A stretch of 64,000 nucleotides of DNA from Acidovorax sp. 69. GTDB lineage: Bacteria; Pseudomonadota; Gammaproteobacteria; Burkholderiales; Burkholderiaceae_C. Of this stretch, positions 54,405 through 63,063 are shown one piece after another (positions within the stretch are counted from its first letter, which is position 1; the number at the start of each line of letters is the position of its first letter). The position numbers were made by a program, and so were the translations under genes. The notes under the pieces are model-generated. The model ran no database searches and was not told the DNA's origin. It saw nothing but the letters and a program-made list of their open reading frames with translations. Where the stretch lies: positions 1,735,001 to 1,799,000 of the forward strand of contig NZ_PGEP01000001.1 of the NCBI RefSeq assembly GCF_002797445.1, written 5' to 3'.

Positions 54405-55478
54405 CTCGTTCCTCAAATGCAGGAGTGGGCCCGCGAACTGGGATTTTCCCAAATCGGCGTGGCGGGGGTGGACTTGTCCGCCGCAGAGCCCGGCCTTTCG
54501 GCCTGGCTGGCGCAGGGATTCCATGGCGAGATGCATTACATGGCATCGCATGGCCTCAAGCGCGCCCGCCCGGCCGAACTGGTGCCAGGCACCGTGAGCG
54601 TGATCACGGCGCGCATGGATTACTTGCCGCGCGACACGGGCGCGCAGGCGCCCGATGGCTGGCAGGCCTTCGAGCTGGGCCGGTTGGCGCGACCCCACGA
54701 AGGCATCGTCTCGGTCTATGCACGGGGACGCGATTATCACAAGGTGCTGCGCGCACGCCTGCAAAAGCTCAGCGATCGCATTGCCGAAGCCATCGGGCCC
54801 TTTGGCCACCGCGTGTTCACCGACTCCGCCCCGGTGCTGGAGGCCGAGCTGGCTGCGCGCAGCGGCCAGGGCTGGCGTGGCAAGCACACGCTGGTGCTCA
54901 ACCGCGAGGCGGGGTCCATGTTTTTTCTGGGCGAGATTTACGTGGACATGGCACTGCCCGAGAGCACGCCCGTCACCGCGCACTGCGGCAGTTGCAGTGC
55001 GTGTATCGACGTGTGCCCCACGCAGGCCATCATTGCACCGCACCGTATCGATGCGCGGCGCTGTATCTCGTACCTCACCATCGAGCATGCGGGTGCGATC
55101 CCGCTGGAGCTGCGGCCATTGCTGGGCAATCGCATCTATGGCTGCGACGACTGCCAGCTGATTTGCCCCTGGAACAAATTCGCCCAAGTCAGCCGCCTGT
55201 CGGATTTTGATGAGCGCAAAGGGTTGTCGGGCCAGCAACTGGTGCATTTGTTCGCGTGGGACGAGGCCACCTTTTTGCGCATGACCGAGGGCGGGCCGAT
55301 CCGGCGCATCGGGCATGAGCGCTGGCTGCGCAATGTGGCGGTAGCGCTGGGCAATGCGCTGCACGCCACGGCGGACGAAACGCTGCGCGTCGCCCTGCAA
55401 TCGCGCGAGCAGGACGACAGCCCCCTGGTGCGTGAGCATGTGGCCTGGGCGCTGGGCCGGGGTAAAAATGGCCTGTAG
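54387..55478 (+). CDS. queG: Epoxyqueuosine reductase QueG
   Basis: Cobalamin-dependent iron-sulfur enzyme for the last step of queuosine synthesis in tRNA. The 363 residues include the DUF1730 domain (GVDLSAAEPGLSAWLAQGFH, MHYMASHGLKRARP), two cluster motifs CGSCSACIDVCPTQAI near residue 203 and CDDCQLICPWNKF near residue 252, and a short HEAT-like end. The start is taken as ATG 54387, with ATG 54417 as alternative. Its 5' end overlaps tsaE head to head. The stop codon and last residues lie in a hairpin repeat. Confidence 0.93.
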   Translation: MWCNSQLVPQMQEWARELGFSQIGVAGVDLSAAEPGLSAWLAQGFHGEMHYMASHGLKRARPAELVPGTVSVITARMDYLPRDTGAQAPDGWQAFELGRLARPHEGIVSVYARGRDYHKVLRARLQKLSDRIAEAIGPFGHRVFTDSAPVLEAELAARSGQGWRGKHTLVLNREAGSMFFLGEIYVDMALPESTPVTAHCGSCSACIDVCPTQAIIAPHRIDARRCISYLTIEHAGAIPLELRPLLGNRIYGCDDCQLICPWNKFAQVSRLSDFDERKGLSGQQLVHLFAWDEATFLRMTEGGPIRRIGHERWLRNVAVALGNALHATADETLRVALQSREQDDSPLVREHVAWALGRGKNGL

Positions 55479-55513
55479 CGCTTTATTTATAAGCGCGAGA
55501 AGCTATTAAAAAG
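55461..55513. repeat. Hairpin repeat carrying the queG stop codon
   Basis: GTAGCGCTTTATTTATAAGC to GAGAAGCTATTAAAAA, with arms GCGCTT and AAGCGC. The TAG stop of queG (55476-55478) is in the left arm. It may also end transcription between the convergent genes. Confidence 0.65.
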
Positions 55514-55537
55514 TGAGCTTAATGGCGCTGCAAGCGC

Positions 55538-56224
55538 TTACCGAGCCAGCAGCCCGGTGTCCTGAAGTGTGGACACCAGTCCCTGCGCGAACTGTGCATA
55601 CCCTGAGGCATTGGCATGTATCTGGTCGGACCGCAGGTGGTCCTGTGCCAGCACCCCGGCCCAGCCCTTGCTGTGCAGCGGAATCTTCAGCTCGTCTGCA
55701 ATCTCTTCATACATGGCGTGGTCACTCAGCCGGCCCATAGTGGCCATCAGCGACAACTCGGGCACGGCCACCAGCAGCACCTGGGCGCCGCTGGCGCGGG
55801 CTTCCGAGCAGATGCGCACGATGTTCGCGCGTGTGGCAGCGGCATTCTGGCGGCGCAGAAAGTCGTTGCCGCCGATGCTCACGATCACCAGCGCGGGCTG
55901 GTGCTGCAGTAGCAGACCCGGCAAGCGGTTGAGCGCCTGGGCCGAGGTGTCGCCCGAGACACCACCGCTGATCACCTTCCAGCCTGTCAGGTGCTGCAGC
56001 ACGGTGGGGTAGGCGGTGTCGGCCGAGGCCCCCACACCCGAGGTCAGCGAGTCGCCCAGGGCGAGCGCTGTGGCACCGGGGGGCACGATGTGGGTGCGGG
56101 GTGTTTTGCGGCCGCAGGCGGCCAGTGGTGCCAGCAGCGCGGTCATCAGTCCCGCCGCGAGCACGCTCCGGCGTGAGGGGCGGGTGGCGCCTTGTGGGGG
56201 CTGTGATTCGCGCGCGGCCTTCAT
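55538..56224 (-). CDS. SGNH/GDSL arylesterase, exported
   Basis: Exported esterase of 228 residues related to TesA. The signal has a twin-arginine-like start (RPSRRSVLAAG) and a lipobox (PLAAC), so it may be an exported lipoprotein. Catalytic blocks are LALGDSLTSGVGA near residue 55 (Ser), SGGVSGDTSAQ (oxyanion Gly), SIGGNDFLRR (Asn) and DQIHANASGY (Asp and His). It overlaps the AEC transporter gene by four bases and is cotranslated with it. The physiological substrate is unknown. Confidence 0.9.
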   Translation of the reverse strand: MKAARESQPPQGATRPSRRSVLAAGLMTALLAPLAACGRKTPRTHIVPPGATALALGDSLTSGVGASADTAYPTVLQHLTGWKVISGGVSGDTSAQALNRLPGLLLQHQPALVIVSIGGNDFLRRQNAAATRANIVRICSEARASGAQVLLVAVPELSLMATMGRLSDHAMYEEIADELKIPLHSKGWAGVLAQDHLRSDQIHANASGYAQFAQGLVSTLQDTGLLAR

Positions 56225-57126
56225 CGCAAGAACCCCAGCGCAAAAGGCAGGCTGACAACGCCCAGCAGCGTGGACAGCGTCACCAGCCCTGCCACATACG
56301 GTCCGTTGTAGCCCATGCGCGCCGCGAGCACATAGCAGGTCGATGCCGTAGGCAGGGCCGAAAAGGCCAGCAGTACCGTGGTCTGCACGGGGTCCAGCCC
56401 AAAAAGCCGCGCCATGGCAAAAGCCAGCAGGGGCTGCACCAGGTGGCGGATGGCCAGCACCGACACGCTCAACGCCTTGCCCCGCGTGAGCAGGCCAAAC
56501 TGCAGCCCGGCCCCGGCGGCCATCAGCCCCAGGGCCAGCGATGCGGCGCTGATGCGGCTGACCGTGGGCACTGCCCACTCAGGGATCTGAAAGCCCAGCA
56601 GGTTGGCCGCCAGACCCGACCCGGTGGCAATGATCAACGGGTTGCGCACCAGTTCGCGCGCAAAGCTGTGCTGGCCCTGGCGCGCCATGGGCCACACGGC
56701 CGCCACGTTGAACAGCGGTACGCACACGCCGATCAGCACGGCAATCATCAACAGGCCCTGGGTGCCCGCCAGCCGCTCGGCAATCGCCAGGCCAATGAAG
56801 GAGTTGAAGCGGAATGCCACCTGCGCACTGGCGGCGTGGTCGCGCACATCGAGGCGTTTGCCCAGCCAGGGCCAGTGCGGCAGGCTGTAGGCCAGTGCAA
56901 TTCCGATGACGCCCGACAGCATGCCGGCGGCAATCAATCCCGATGCAGCGCCGACGTCCACCGGGCTTTTGACGATGGACTGGAACAGCAGCACCGGAAA
57001 GAGCAGGTAGTACACCAGGCTCTCCACCGGCTGCCAGACTGAGCGGTTGAGGGCGGTGTAGCGGCAGATCAGGTAGCCGCACAGGATGAGAGAGAAATCG
57101 GGGAGCAGGAGCTGGGCGTAGTTCAC
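56221..57126 (-). CDS. AEC family transporter
   Basis: Inner-membrane carrier of the auxin efflux carrier (AEC) family with about ten helices in 301 residues. RFNSFIGLAIAERLAG near residue 103, RNPLIIATGSGLAANLLG near residue 163 and PTASTCYVLAARMG near the C-terminus match the family. Bacterial members export malonate, malate or other carboxylates; the substrate here is not readable. The likely start is GTG 57126 (VNYAQLLLPDFSLIL); ATG codons further upstream add a tail unlike the family. Confidence 0.85.
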   Translation of the reverse strand: MNYAQLLLPDFSLILCGYLICRYTALNRSVWQPVESLVYYLLFPVLLFQSIVKSPVDVGAASGLIAAGMLSGVIGIALAYSLPHWPWLGKRLDVRDHAASAQVAFRFNSFIGLAIAERLAGTQGLLMIAVLIGVCVPLFNVAAVWPMARQGQHSFARELVRNPLIIATGSGLAANLLGFQIPEWAVPTVSRISAASLALGLMAAGAGLQFGLLTRGKALSVSVLAIRHLVQPLLAFAMARLFGLDPVQTTVLLAFSALPTASTCYVLAARMGYNGPYVAGLVTLSTLLGVVSLPFALGFLR

Positions 57127-57251
57127 GGGGTGAGAATACTTGATCCTCGACAAGCTCTCCGGGTTAGCCCTTATGTGGAATCCGCAGGCAGTTTTTGCGT
57201 CCGTTGGGCATACCATCGGCGCTGTTTGTTACCCGCACGAAGGAGAACTCC

Positions 57252-58217
57252 ATGCATCGTCGTCAATGGCTTGCGCTGACCGTACTGGCTGCTGCAGCCG
57301 GATCTGCCGCCGCACAAGGCTACCCCAACAAAGTGATCCGTCTGGTGGTGCCCTTTGCACCCGGCGGCACCACCGACATCATTGCGCGCGTGATCGCGGA
57401 GCCCCTGGGTCGCGCCCTGGGCCAGAGCGTGATCGTGGACAACAAGGCCGGTGGTGGCGGCATTGTGGGTGCGGCTGAGCTGGCCCGCGCCACGCCCGAC
57501 GGCTACACGCTGGGTGTGGCCACCGTGTCCACGACGGCGGCCAACCCTGCCATCAACCCCAAGACGCCGTACAACCCGCTGACGGACTTCACGCCCATCA
57601 TCAACATCGCGGCCACGCCCAACATCATTGCCGTGAACCCAAGCTTTCCGGCCAAGGACTACAAGTCGTTCGTGGCCGAACTCAAGAAGTCGCCCGGCAA
57701 GTATTCGTACTCGTCGTCGGGCACCGGCGGCATCGGCCACCTGCAGATGGAGCTGTACAAGAACCTCTCAGGCACCTTTGTGACCCATATTCCCTACCGC
57801 GGCGCGGGCCCTGCCCTGAACGACACCGTGGCGGGTCAGGTTCCGATGATTTTTGACAATCTGCCTTCGGCCCTGCCGTTCATCAAGGAAAACCGCCTGG
57901 TGCCCATCGTGGTGGCTGCACCCCAGCGCGTGGCAGCCTTGCCCAATGTGCCCACCTTCAAAGAGTTGGGCCTGGAGCCGGTGAACCGCATGGCTTACTA
58001 CGGCATCGTGGGCCCCAAAGGCCTGCCCAAGGACGTCGTGGACAAGATCAACGCGGGTGTGCGCAAGGCGCTGGAAGATGCTGCCGTGAAAAAGCGCATT
58101 GAAGACACCGGCTCGCTGGTGGTGGGCAACACCCCTGAGCAGTTTGCCGAGCAGATCAAGGCGGAGTTCTCGGTCTACAAGGATGTGGTGGTCAAGCAGA
58201 AGCTGACGCTCGAATAA
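57252..58217 (+). CDS. Bug family (TctC) periplasmic binding protein, first copy
   Basis: Periplasmic solute receptor of the Bug family, 321 residues with signal peptide ([16 protein letters not shown]). Family blocks are [20 protein letters not shown] near residue 23, [18 protein letters not shown] near residue 59, ATPDGYTLG and [20 protein letters not shown]. Bug proteins bind carboxylates or amino acids; most genes, as here, are not next to TctA/TctB membrane genes. AGGAGA precedes ATG 57252. A strong terminator follows. Confidence 0.92.
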   Translation: MHRRQWLALTVLAAAAGSAAAQGYPNKVIRLVVPFAPGGTTDIIARVIAEPLGRALGQSVIVDNKAGGGGIVGAAELARATPDGYTLGVATVSTTAANPAINPKTPYNPLTDFTPIINIAATPNIIAVNPSFPAKDYKSFVAELKKSPGKYSYSSSGTGGIGHLQMELYKNLSGTFVTHIPYRGAGPALNDTVAGQVPMIFDNLPSALPFIKENRLVPIVVAAPQRVAALPNVPTFKELGLEPVNRMAYYGIVGPKGLPKDVVDKINAGVRKALEDAAVKKRIEDTGSLVVGNTPEQFAEQIKAEFSVYKDVVVKQKLTLE

Positions 58218-58236
58218 GCGCGGCGCCATCCAATCC

Positions 58237-58266
58237 AAAGCCGCCCTTTGCCCGGGCGGCTTTTTT
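58237..58266 (+). terminator. Intrinsic terminator after first Bug gene
   Basis: AAAGCCGCCC pairs with GGGCGGCTTT around a short loop, ending in TTTTTT. Confidence 0.9.
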
Positions 58267-58284
58267 ACGTGCTATGGTTTTTAC

Positions 58285-59184
58285 ATGTTGACCCCCAGCC
58301 TTGATGCCATAGACACCTTTGTGGATGCCCTGTGGCTGGAGGACGGTCTTTCGCGCAATACGCTGGCCGCTTACCGGCGCGACCTGACGTTGTATGCGCA
58401 ATGGCTGTCAGACCAGCAACCGTCCCTCGCGCTCGACGACACCGCCGAGCACCACCTGAACGCCTACTTTGCAGCCCGCCACGCACAGACCCGTGCCACG
58501 TCAGCCAACCGGCGCCTCACCGTGCTGCGCCGCTACTTTCACTGGGCACTGCGTGAGCGGCGCATCACGGCCGACCCCACGGTGCGGCTTCAGGCCGCGC
58601 GCCAGCCCCTGCGTGTGCCCAAGACGCTCTCCCAGGCCCAGGTGGAGGCTTTGCTGACGGCGCCTGATCTGGGCAACCCTTTGGGGCTGCGCGACCGCAC
58701 CATGCTGGAGCTGATGTACGCCAGCGGTCTGCGTGTGACTGAACTGGTCACGCTGAAGACATTTCAGCTCGGACTCAATGAAGGCGTGTTGCGCGTGATG
58801 GGCAAAGGCAGCAAGGAGCGCCTGGTGCCCTTTGGCGAAGAAGCCCGGCAATGGCTGGATCGCTACCTGCACGAAGCCCGGGGTGTCATCCTGGCCGGGC
58901 AGCAGACGGATGACCTGTTTGTGACCCAGCGCGGCAGCGGCATGACGCGCGTGATGTTCTGGGTCATCGTCAAGAAATGGGCCCAGGTGGCGGGTATTAC
59001 CGTGCCGCTGTCGCCGCACACGCTGCGCCACGCGTTTGCTACCCATCTGCTCAACCATGGTGCTGATCTGCGCGTGGTGCAGTTATTGCTGGGCCATGCC
59101 GACATATCCACCACCACCATCTACACCCATGTGGCACGAGAGCGGCTCAAGTCGCTGCATGCGCTGCATCATCCACGTGGATAG
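58285..59184 (+). CDS. xerD: Tyrosine recombinase XerD
   Basis: With XerC it resolves chromosome dimers at dif under FtsK control. The 299 residues have the N-terminal SAM-like domain (DGLSRNTLAAYRRDLTLYAQ) and the catalytic domain with Arg in YASGLRVTELVTL, Lys in MGKGSKERLVPFG, HxxR in SPHTLRHAFATHLLNHGADL, His in LLGHADISTT and Tyr in TTIYTHVARERLK. It is the usual XerD length and no phage or integron genes are near, so a housekeeping role is likely rather than a mobile integrase. Confidence 0.93.
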   Translation: MLTPSLDAIDTFVDALWLEDGLSRNTLAAYRRDLTLYAQWLSDQQPSLALDDTAEHHLNAYFAARHAQTRATSANRRLTVLRRYFHWALRERRITADPTVRLQAARQPLRVPKTLSQAQVEALLTAPDLGNPLGLRDRTMLELMYASGLRVTELVTLKTFQLGLNEGVLRVMGKGSKERLVPFGEEARQWLDRYLHEARGVILAGQQTDDLFVTQRGSGMTRVMFWVIVKKWAQVAGITVPLSPHTLRHAFATHLLNHGADLRVVQLLLGHADISTTTIYTHVARERLKSLHALHHPRG

Positions 59185-59239
59185 CGGTGGTGGCGTGGGT
59201 GGCCCTCGTTTTGTATTCGCATCGACAAGAAAGTACCGT

Positions 59240-60202
59240 ATGAAGAAACTGATTCTTGGCGCCTGCCTGCTGGGCGCCACCGCGCTGGCCATGGCCCAGG
59301 CCTGGCCCGCGGCCAAACCCGTTCGCATCATCGTGGCCTACCCGGCCGGTGGCGTGAGCGATAACGTTGCGCGGGCACTGGCCGACAAGCTGGCCGTGCA
59401 ATGGGGCACGCCCGTGGTGATTGAGAACAAGGCGGGTGCCAGTGGCAGCCTGGGTGTGGATGCCGTGGCCAAGGCGGCACCCGATGGCTATACCCTGGGT
59501 TTTGCTGCCGTGAGCCCGCTGGCGCTGAACCCGCACCTGGGCAAGTCGCCCTTCGATGCGCAAAAGGACATTGCCCCGGTGGTCAGCGTGATGTACTCGC
59601 CAGTGCTGCTGCTCGGTACTGCTGCCAACAAGGCGACGGATTTCAAGGACCTGCTCACCACAGCGCGGGCCAGGCCCGGTGCGGTGCGCTGGGCAACGTC
59701 TGGGCAGGCGTCGCTGGGGCACATCATGCTGGAGCAGATCCAGGCGGTGGCGCAGGTACAGATCACGCACATCCCTTACAAGGGCGGTGGCCAGCAGATG
59801 AATGATGCCCTGGGAGGGCAGTTCGAAGTGTTGTCGACCAATGCCGGTGCAGCGGTGCTGCAACACATCAAGGCGGGCAAGCTCAAGCCGCTGGCCGTGG
59901 GGGCGCCTGCGCGGCTCGATTCACTGCCCGATGTGCCCACGCTGGCCGAGCTGAAACAACCGGCCGCCAACCTGTCGTCGCTGTTTGGCATTTATGCCCC
60001 GGCGCAGACGCCGCCGGCGATCATTGCGCGCATCAATGCGGAGGTGAACAAGGCGCTTGCCTTGCCCGACATTCGCAGCAAGCTCGACGCCACGGACAAC
60101 GTGCCCACCGGCGGCACTACGGCGGAGTTCGCGCGCCAGATTGCGCAGGAGTCCGAGAGCAACGCACGCATCATTCGCTCGGCCGGCATCCAGGGAAACT
60201 GA
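59240..60202 (+). CDS. Bug family (TctC) periplasmic binding protein, second copy
   Basis: Bug-type periplasmic receptor of 320 residues with a signal peptide (KKLILGACLLGATALAMAQ). KPVRIIVAYPAGGVSDNVAR near residue 26, PVVIENKAGASGSLGVDAV near residue 56, THIPYKGGGQQMNDALGGQ and LKPLAVGAPARLDSLPDVPT match the family. It is clearly diverged from the copy at 57252, which argues against a recent local duplication. No permease genes are beside it. A 12-bp hairpin follows. Confidence 0.9.
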   Translation: MKKLILGACLLGATALAMAQAWPAAKPVRIIVAYPAGGVSDNVARALADKLAVQWGTPVVIENKAGASGSLGVDAVAKAAPDGYTLGFAAVSPLALNPHLGKSPFDAQKDIAPVVSVMYSPVLLLGTAANKATDFKDLLTTARARPGAVRWATSGQASLGHIMLEQIQAVAQVQITHIPYKGGGQQMNDALGGQFEVLSTNAGAAVLQHIKAGKLKPLAVGAPARLDSLPDVPTLAELKQPAANLSSLFGIYAPAQTPPAIIARINAEVNKALALPDIRSKLDATDNVPTGGTTAEFARQIAQESESNARIIRSAGIQGN

Positions 60203-60236
60203 GTCTGCGCATCGGGTTATGCAGCGCTGAAAGCGC

Positions 60237-60265
60237 CACAGGCCCTGGGGTTGCCAGGGCCTGTG
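60237..60265 (+). terminator. Hairpin between second Bug gene and HDOD gene
   Basis: CACAGGCCCTGG pairs perfectly with CCAGGGCCTGTG around a five-base loop. It lacks a T run but lies between convergent genes. Confidence 0.5.
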
Positions 60266-60301
60266 CAGCGAGCGTGAGCGAGGTGAGGGCGATTGCTATT
60301 G

Positions 60302-61582
60302 CTACTCTTCGTTCAGGCTTTCGGCCCATGTCAGGGCCTGCAAGTGGGCCCAGTTGACCTGGCGGTTGGACAGGTGCAAGGCGTCTGCGTTTTTGGCAAA
60401 GGCCACTTCATCGCCACTTTCGCAGGCTTTGGTCAGATCCAGGAACGGGGCAAACACACCGGTGCCACGCAGCAGTGCATCCATCACGGGTTCAGGCAAG
60501 GCCACCGATTCGAGGGCTTTTTCCAGCGGTACGCCCAGCATGGTGTCGAGCAGCGAGAACACGCCCACCACAAAGGCGTTGTCGCACTCCTCGGGCGGCA
60601 GCAGCTCGGCCGCCAGCAGCTCCATGAGGCGGCCGCGCACGACGGCGGTCTGGCCCACGGCGGGCGGTGCACCTCCGGCGCGCGATGTGGTCATCAGCAG
60701 CGCCGCCCAGCGGAACAGCTTCTTGAGACCCAGAATCATGACCGCATGGCGGAACGAGGTGATCTCGCACGACAGACCAAAACCCGACGAGTTGATGAAG
60801 CGCAGCAGGTTGAAAGACAGCGTGGGGTCTTTCTTGAGCAGGTCTTCGATCTCGGCGGTGCTGGCCTGTTTACGCACCAGGTTGATCAGCTGGATGATGG
60901 TGGCCTGCGAGGGGCGAATCGTGGTGGCTTTCACCAGCGAAGGCAGGGCAAACCAGTAGCCTTGGTACAGCTTCACCCCCAGGTCGCGCATCAGTTCGTA
61001 CTGCTCGGCGGTTTCCACCTTTTCAGCGACCAATGTGGCCTTGCTGTGTGTTGTCGCAAATTTGACCAGCGGGGCCGCCAATTCAGGCTTGAAAGCCTGC
61101 ATGTCCAGCTTGATGAAGGCGGCCAGGGGCAGCCAACTGGTGTAGGCGCGGCGCAGGGCCTGCTGGTCGAACGCGAGGCGAAAGCCCCTGGTGCGCAAGG
61201 CTTCCAGTGTGGGTATGCGGCCTTCGATCTCTTCAGCGGTGGCGCCCTCGGGCAGCGGTGGGACTTCCAGCACCACCTTTTCGGGGTGGATCAGCTCCAG
61301 ATGGCCGCCTGAAAGGCTGTCATGGGTGCAGTTGATGAAGACGGTTTTTTTGCCCACCAGGGCTTCGGTGCCCGCGTATGAGAGAGCATTGAACAACAGC
61401 GCAGCATCGCTGGCGGCCGTGTGCGAATCCGAAGCCGTGGAGCGATCGAACAGCTCATAGCCATAGACTGCGCGGCTTTCGTCCACGATGGCCTGGCGGG
61501 CAATGATGGCAAGGTTTTCGTCGACGGGTTCCACCGCAGGGGATGCCGCTTCCGGGGTGTCTTGTTCAGGTGTACTCGACAT
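60302..61582 (-). CDS. Degenerate-EAL plus HDOD signalling protein, copy 1
   Basis: Cytosolic protein of 426 residues of the YuxH/CdgJ type. The N-terminal EAL-like domain begins ARQAIVDESRAVYGYELFDR near residue 28; IKLDM and VAEKVETAEQYELM with QGYWFALP are recognisable, but the catalytic DDFG motif is replaced by FDQQ, so cyclic di-GMP hydrolysis is unlikely. The HDOD domain follows (FNLLRFINSSGFGLSCEITS, AVMILGLKKLFRWAALLM). Such proteins influence motility and biofilm genes. A close paralog lies directly upstream. Confidence 0.88.
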   Translation of the reverse strand: MSSTPEQDTPEAASPAVEPVDENLAIIARQAIVDESRAVYGYELFDRSTASDSHTAASDAALLFNALSYAGTEALVGKKTVFINCTHDSLSGGHLELIHPEKVVLEVPPLPEGATAEEIEGRIPTLEALRTRGFRLAFDQQALRRAYTSWLPLAAFIKLDMQAFKPELAAPLVKFATTHSKATLVAEKVETAEQYELMRDLGVKLYQGYWFALPSLVKATTIRPSQATIIQLINLVRKQASTAEIEDLLKKDPTLSFNLLRFINSSGFGLSCEITSFRHAVMILGLKKLFRWAALLMTTSRAGGAPPAVGQTAVVRGRLMELLAAELLPPEECDNAFVVGVFSLLDTMLGVPLEKALESVALPEPVMDALLRGTGVFAPFLDLTKACESGDEVAFAKNADALHLSNRQVNWAHLQALTWAESLNEE

Positions 61583-61710
61583 GGGGTCTGCTGTAGTGAA
61601 GGGCTGTGCTCTGAGAACGTCAATAGGTTCTTGGAGATTCTAGACCCGCAGGCCCTCGCCGCGAACCTTTGCTTGGCAATAGGCCCTGATGCGTGCAGGC
61701 AGTGCTTGGG

Positions 61711-62910
61711 CTACTCGGTGAGATGGTCTGCCCAGGCGAGGGCTTGCAGGTGTGCAAAGTTGATCTGCTGGCTGGTCAGGTGCAGCAGGCCAGCCGCCCG
61801 GTCAAAAACCGCATCGTCGCTGGATTCGCAAGCTTCTGCCAGGGTGAGCAGATCCCCCAGAAATCCCTCACGCCGCAGCAGTGCCGCTGTAACGGTCTCT
61901 GGCACATTGAGCAGGCCAATGGCCGACTCCATGGGCATGGACAGCATCACATCCAGCAACGAGAAGATACCCACCACAAAGGCCTGGTCGGCTTCTTCGG
62001 GGGGCAGGGTCTCCAGCGCCAGCAGTTCCATGAGTCGTCCTCGCACGACGGCCGTGTGGCCCACCGAGGACGGCGTGCCGCTATTGCGCGACGCGGTCAG
62101 TAGCAGCGCTGCCCAGCGAAACAGCTTCTTCAGACCCATGAGCATCACCGCTTGGCGGAAGGAGGTGATCTCGCGCGTCAGCCCAAAACCTGCCGAGTTG
62201 ATCAGGCGCATCAGGTTGAAGGCCAGGCCTGCGTCTTTCTTGAGCACTTCTTCAATGTCGTCGGTACTGGCCTGTTTACGCACCTGATTGATGAGTTCAA
62301 TGATGCTGGTTTGTGCAGGCGTCAGCAGCTTGGCCTCGACCAACGAAGGGCGCGCAAACCAGTAGCCCTGAAACAGTTGCACCCCCTGGCTGGACACCAT
62401 GTCGTACTGCTGGGCCGTTTCGACCTTTTCAGCGATCAGCTCGGCCTTGGAATGGCGCCCTGCGTAGCTGATCAGCACGGCCAGCTGGTCAGGTGCCAGC
62501 GCCGACAGGTCGAGCTTGATGTAGTCCGCCAGCGGCAACCAGGGGGCATAGGCCGATTGCAGAACCGTGTGGTTGAACGCCAGGTGAAAACCACGTTCAC
62601 GCAGCTCAGCCAGGATGGGCATGCGGGTCGCAACTTCTTCGGAGGCCGTGTGGCCCAGCGGCGGGATCTCCAGCACCACTTTGTCGGGCTCGAGTAGTTC
62701 CAGGTGTCCCCCGGAGAGGCTCTCGTGGGTGCAATTGACGAAGATAAGTTTTTTGCCCACCAGCTCGTCGGTGCCCGCATGTGAAAGCGCCGTGAAAACC
62801 AGGATGACATCGGTAGCCGCCGTGTGTGCGGCCCCGTTGCGTGATCGGTTGAACAGCTCATAGCCAACCACCACCTGCTGTGCATTCACGATGGCCTGTC
62901 TTGCGATCAT
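61711..62910 (-). CDS. Degenerate-EAL plus HDOD signalling protein, copy 2
   Basis: A 399-residue paralog of the protein at 60302, with the same layout: ARQAIVNAQQVVVGYELFNR, IKLDLS, AEKVETAQQYDM, QGYWFARPSLV, then HDOD (FNLMRLINSAGFGLTREITS). The EAL catalytic motif is even more eroded (FNHT for DDFG). The protein lacks the 26-residue N-terminal extension of copy 1; no start codon occurs upstream in frame, so ATG 62910 stands although it has no clear ribosome binding site. The 128-base gap and shared strand suggest a joint transcript. Confidence 0.87.
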   Translation of the reverse strand: MIARQAIVNAQQVVVGYELFNRSRNGAAHTAATDVILVFTALSHAGTDELVGKKLIFVNCTHESLSGGHLELLEPDKVVLEIPPLGHTASEEVATRMPILAELRERGFHLAFNHTVLQSAYAPWLPLADYIKLDLSALAPDQLAVLISYAGRHSKAELIAEKVETAQQYDMVSSQGVQLFQGYWFARPSLVEAKLLTPAQTSIIELINQVRKQASTDDIEEVLKKDAGLAFNLMRLINSAGFGLTREITSFRQAVMLMGLKKLFRWAALLLTASRNSGTPSSVGHTAVVRGRLMELLALETLPPEEADQAFVVGIFSLLDVMLSMPMESAIGLLNVPETVTAALLRREGFLGDLLTLAEACESSDDAVFDRAAGLLHLTSQQINFAHLQALAWADHLTE

Positions 62911-63063
62911 GGCGACCGATGACTGGTTGCCTGGGGTCGGCGCTGGGGAGTCCCGGTGGCGGAGAGTGAGGTCATGGGCGTGTTCGTGAAGGGTGAGACG
63001 GAGCCCCGTTGCAGGGGCCGCGGCGGATTGTAGGAGCCATCGTATTCTGTGTGCGCTGTGGCG

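Noticed and set aside
54405..55439. N-terminal extension of TsaE to 521 residues
   Set aside because: The extension is the reverse strand of queG; TsaE proteins are about 150-180 residues.
58285..59184. xerD as integrase of a mobile element
   Set aside because: It has XerD length and motifs, with no attachment-site repeats, tRNA target or cargo genes nearby.
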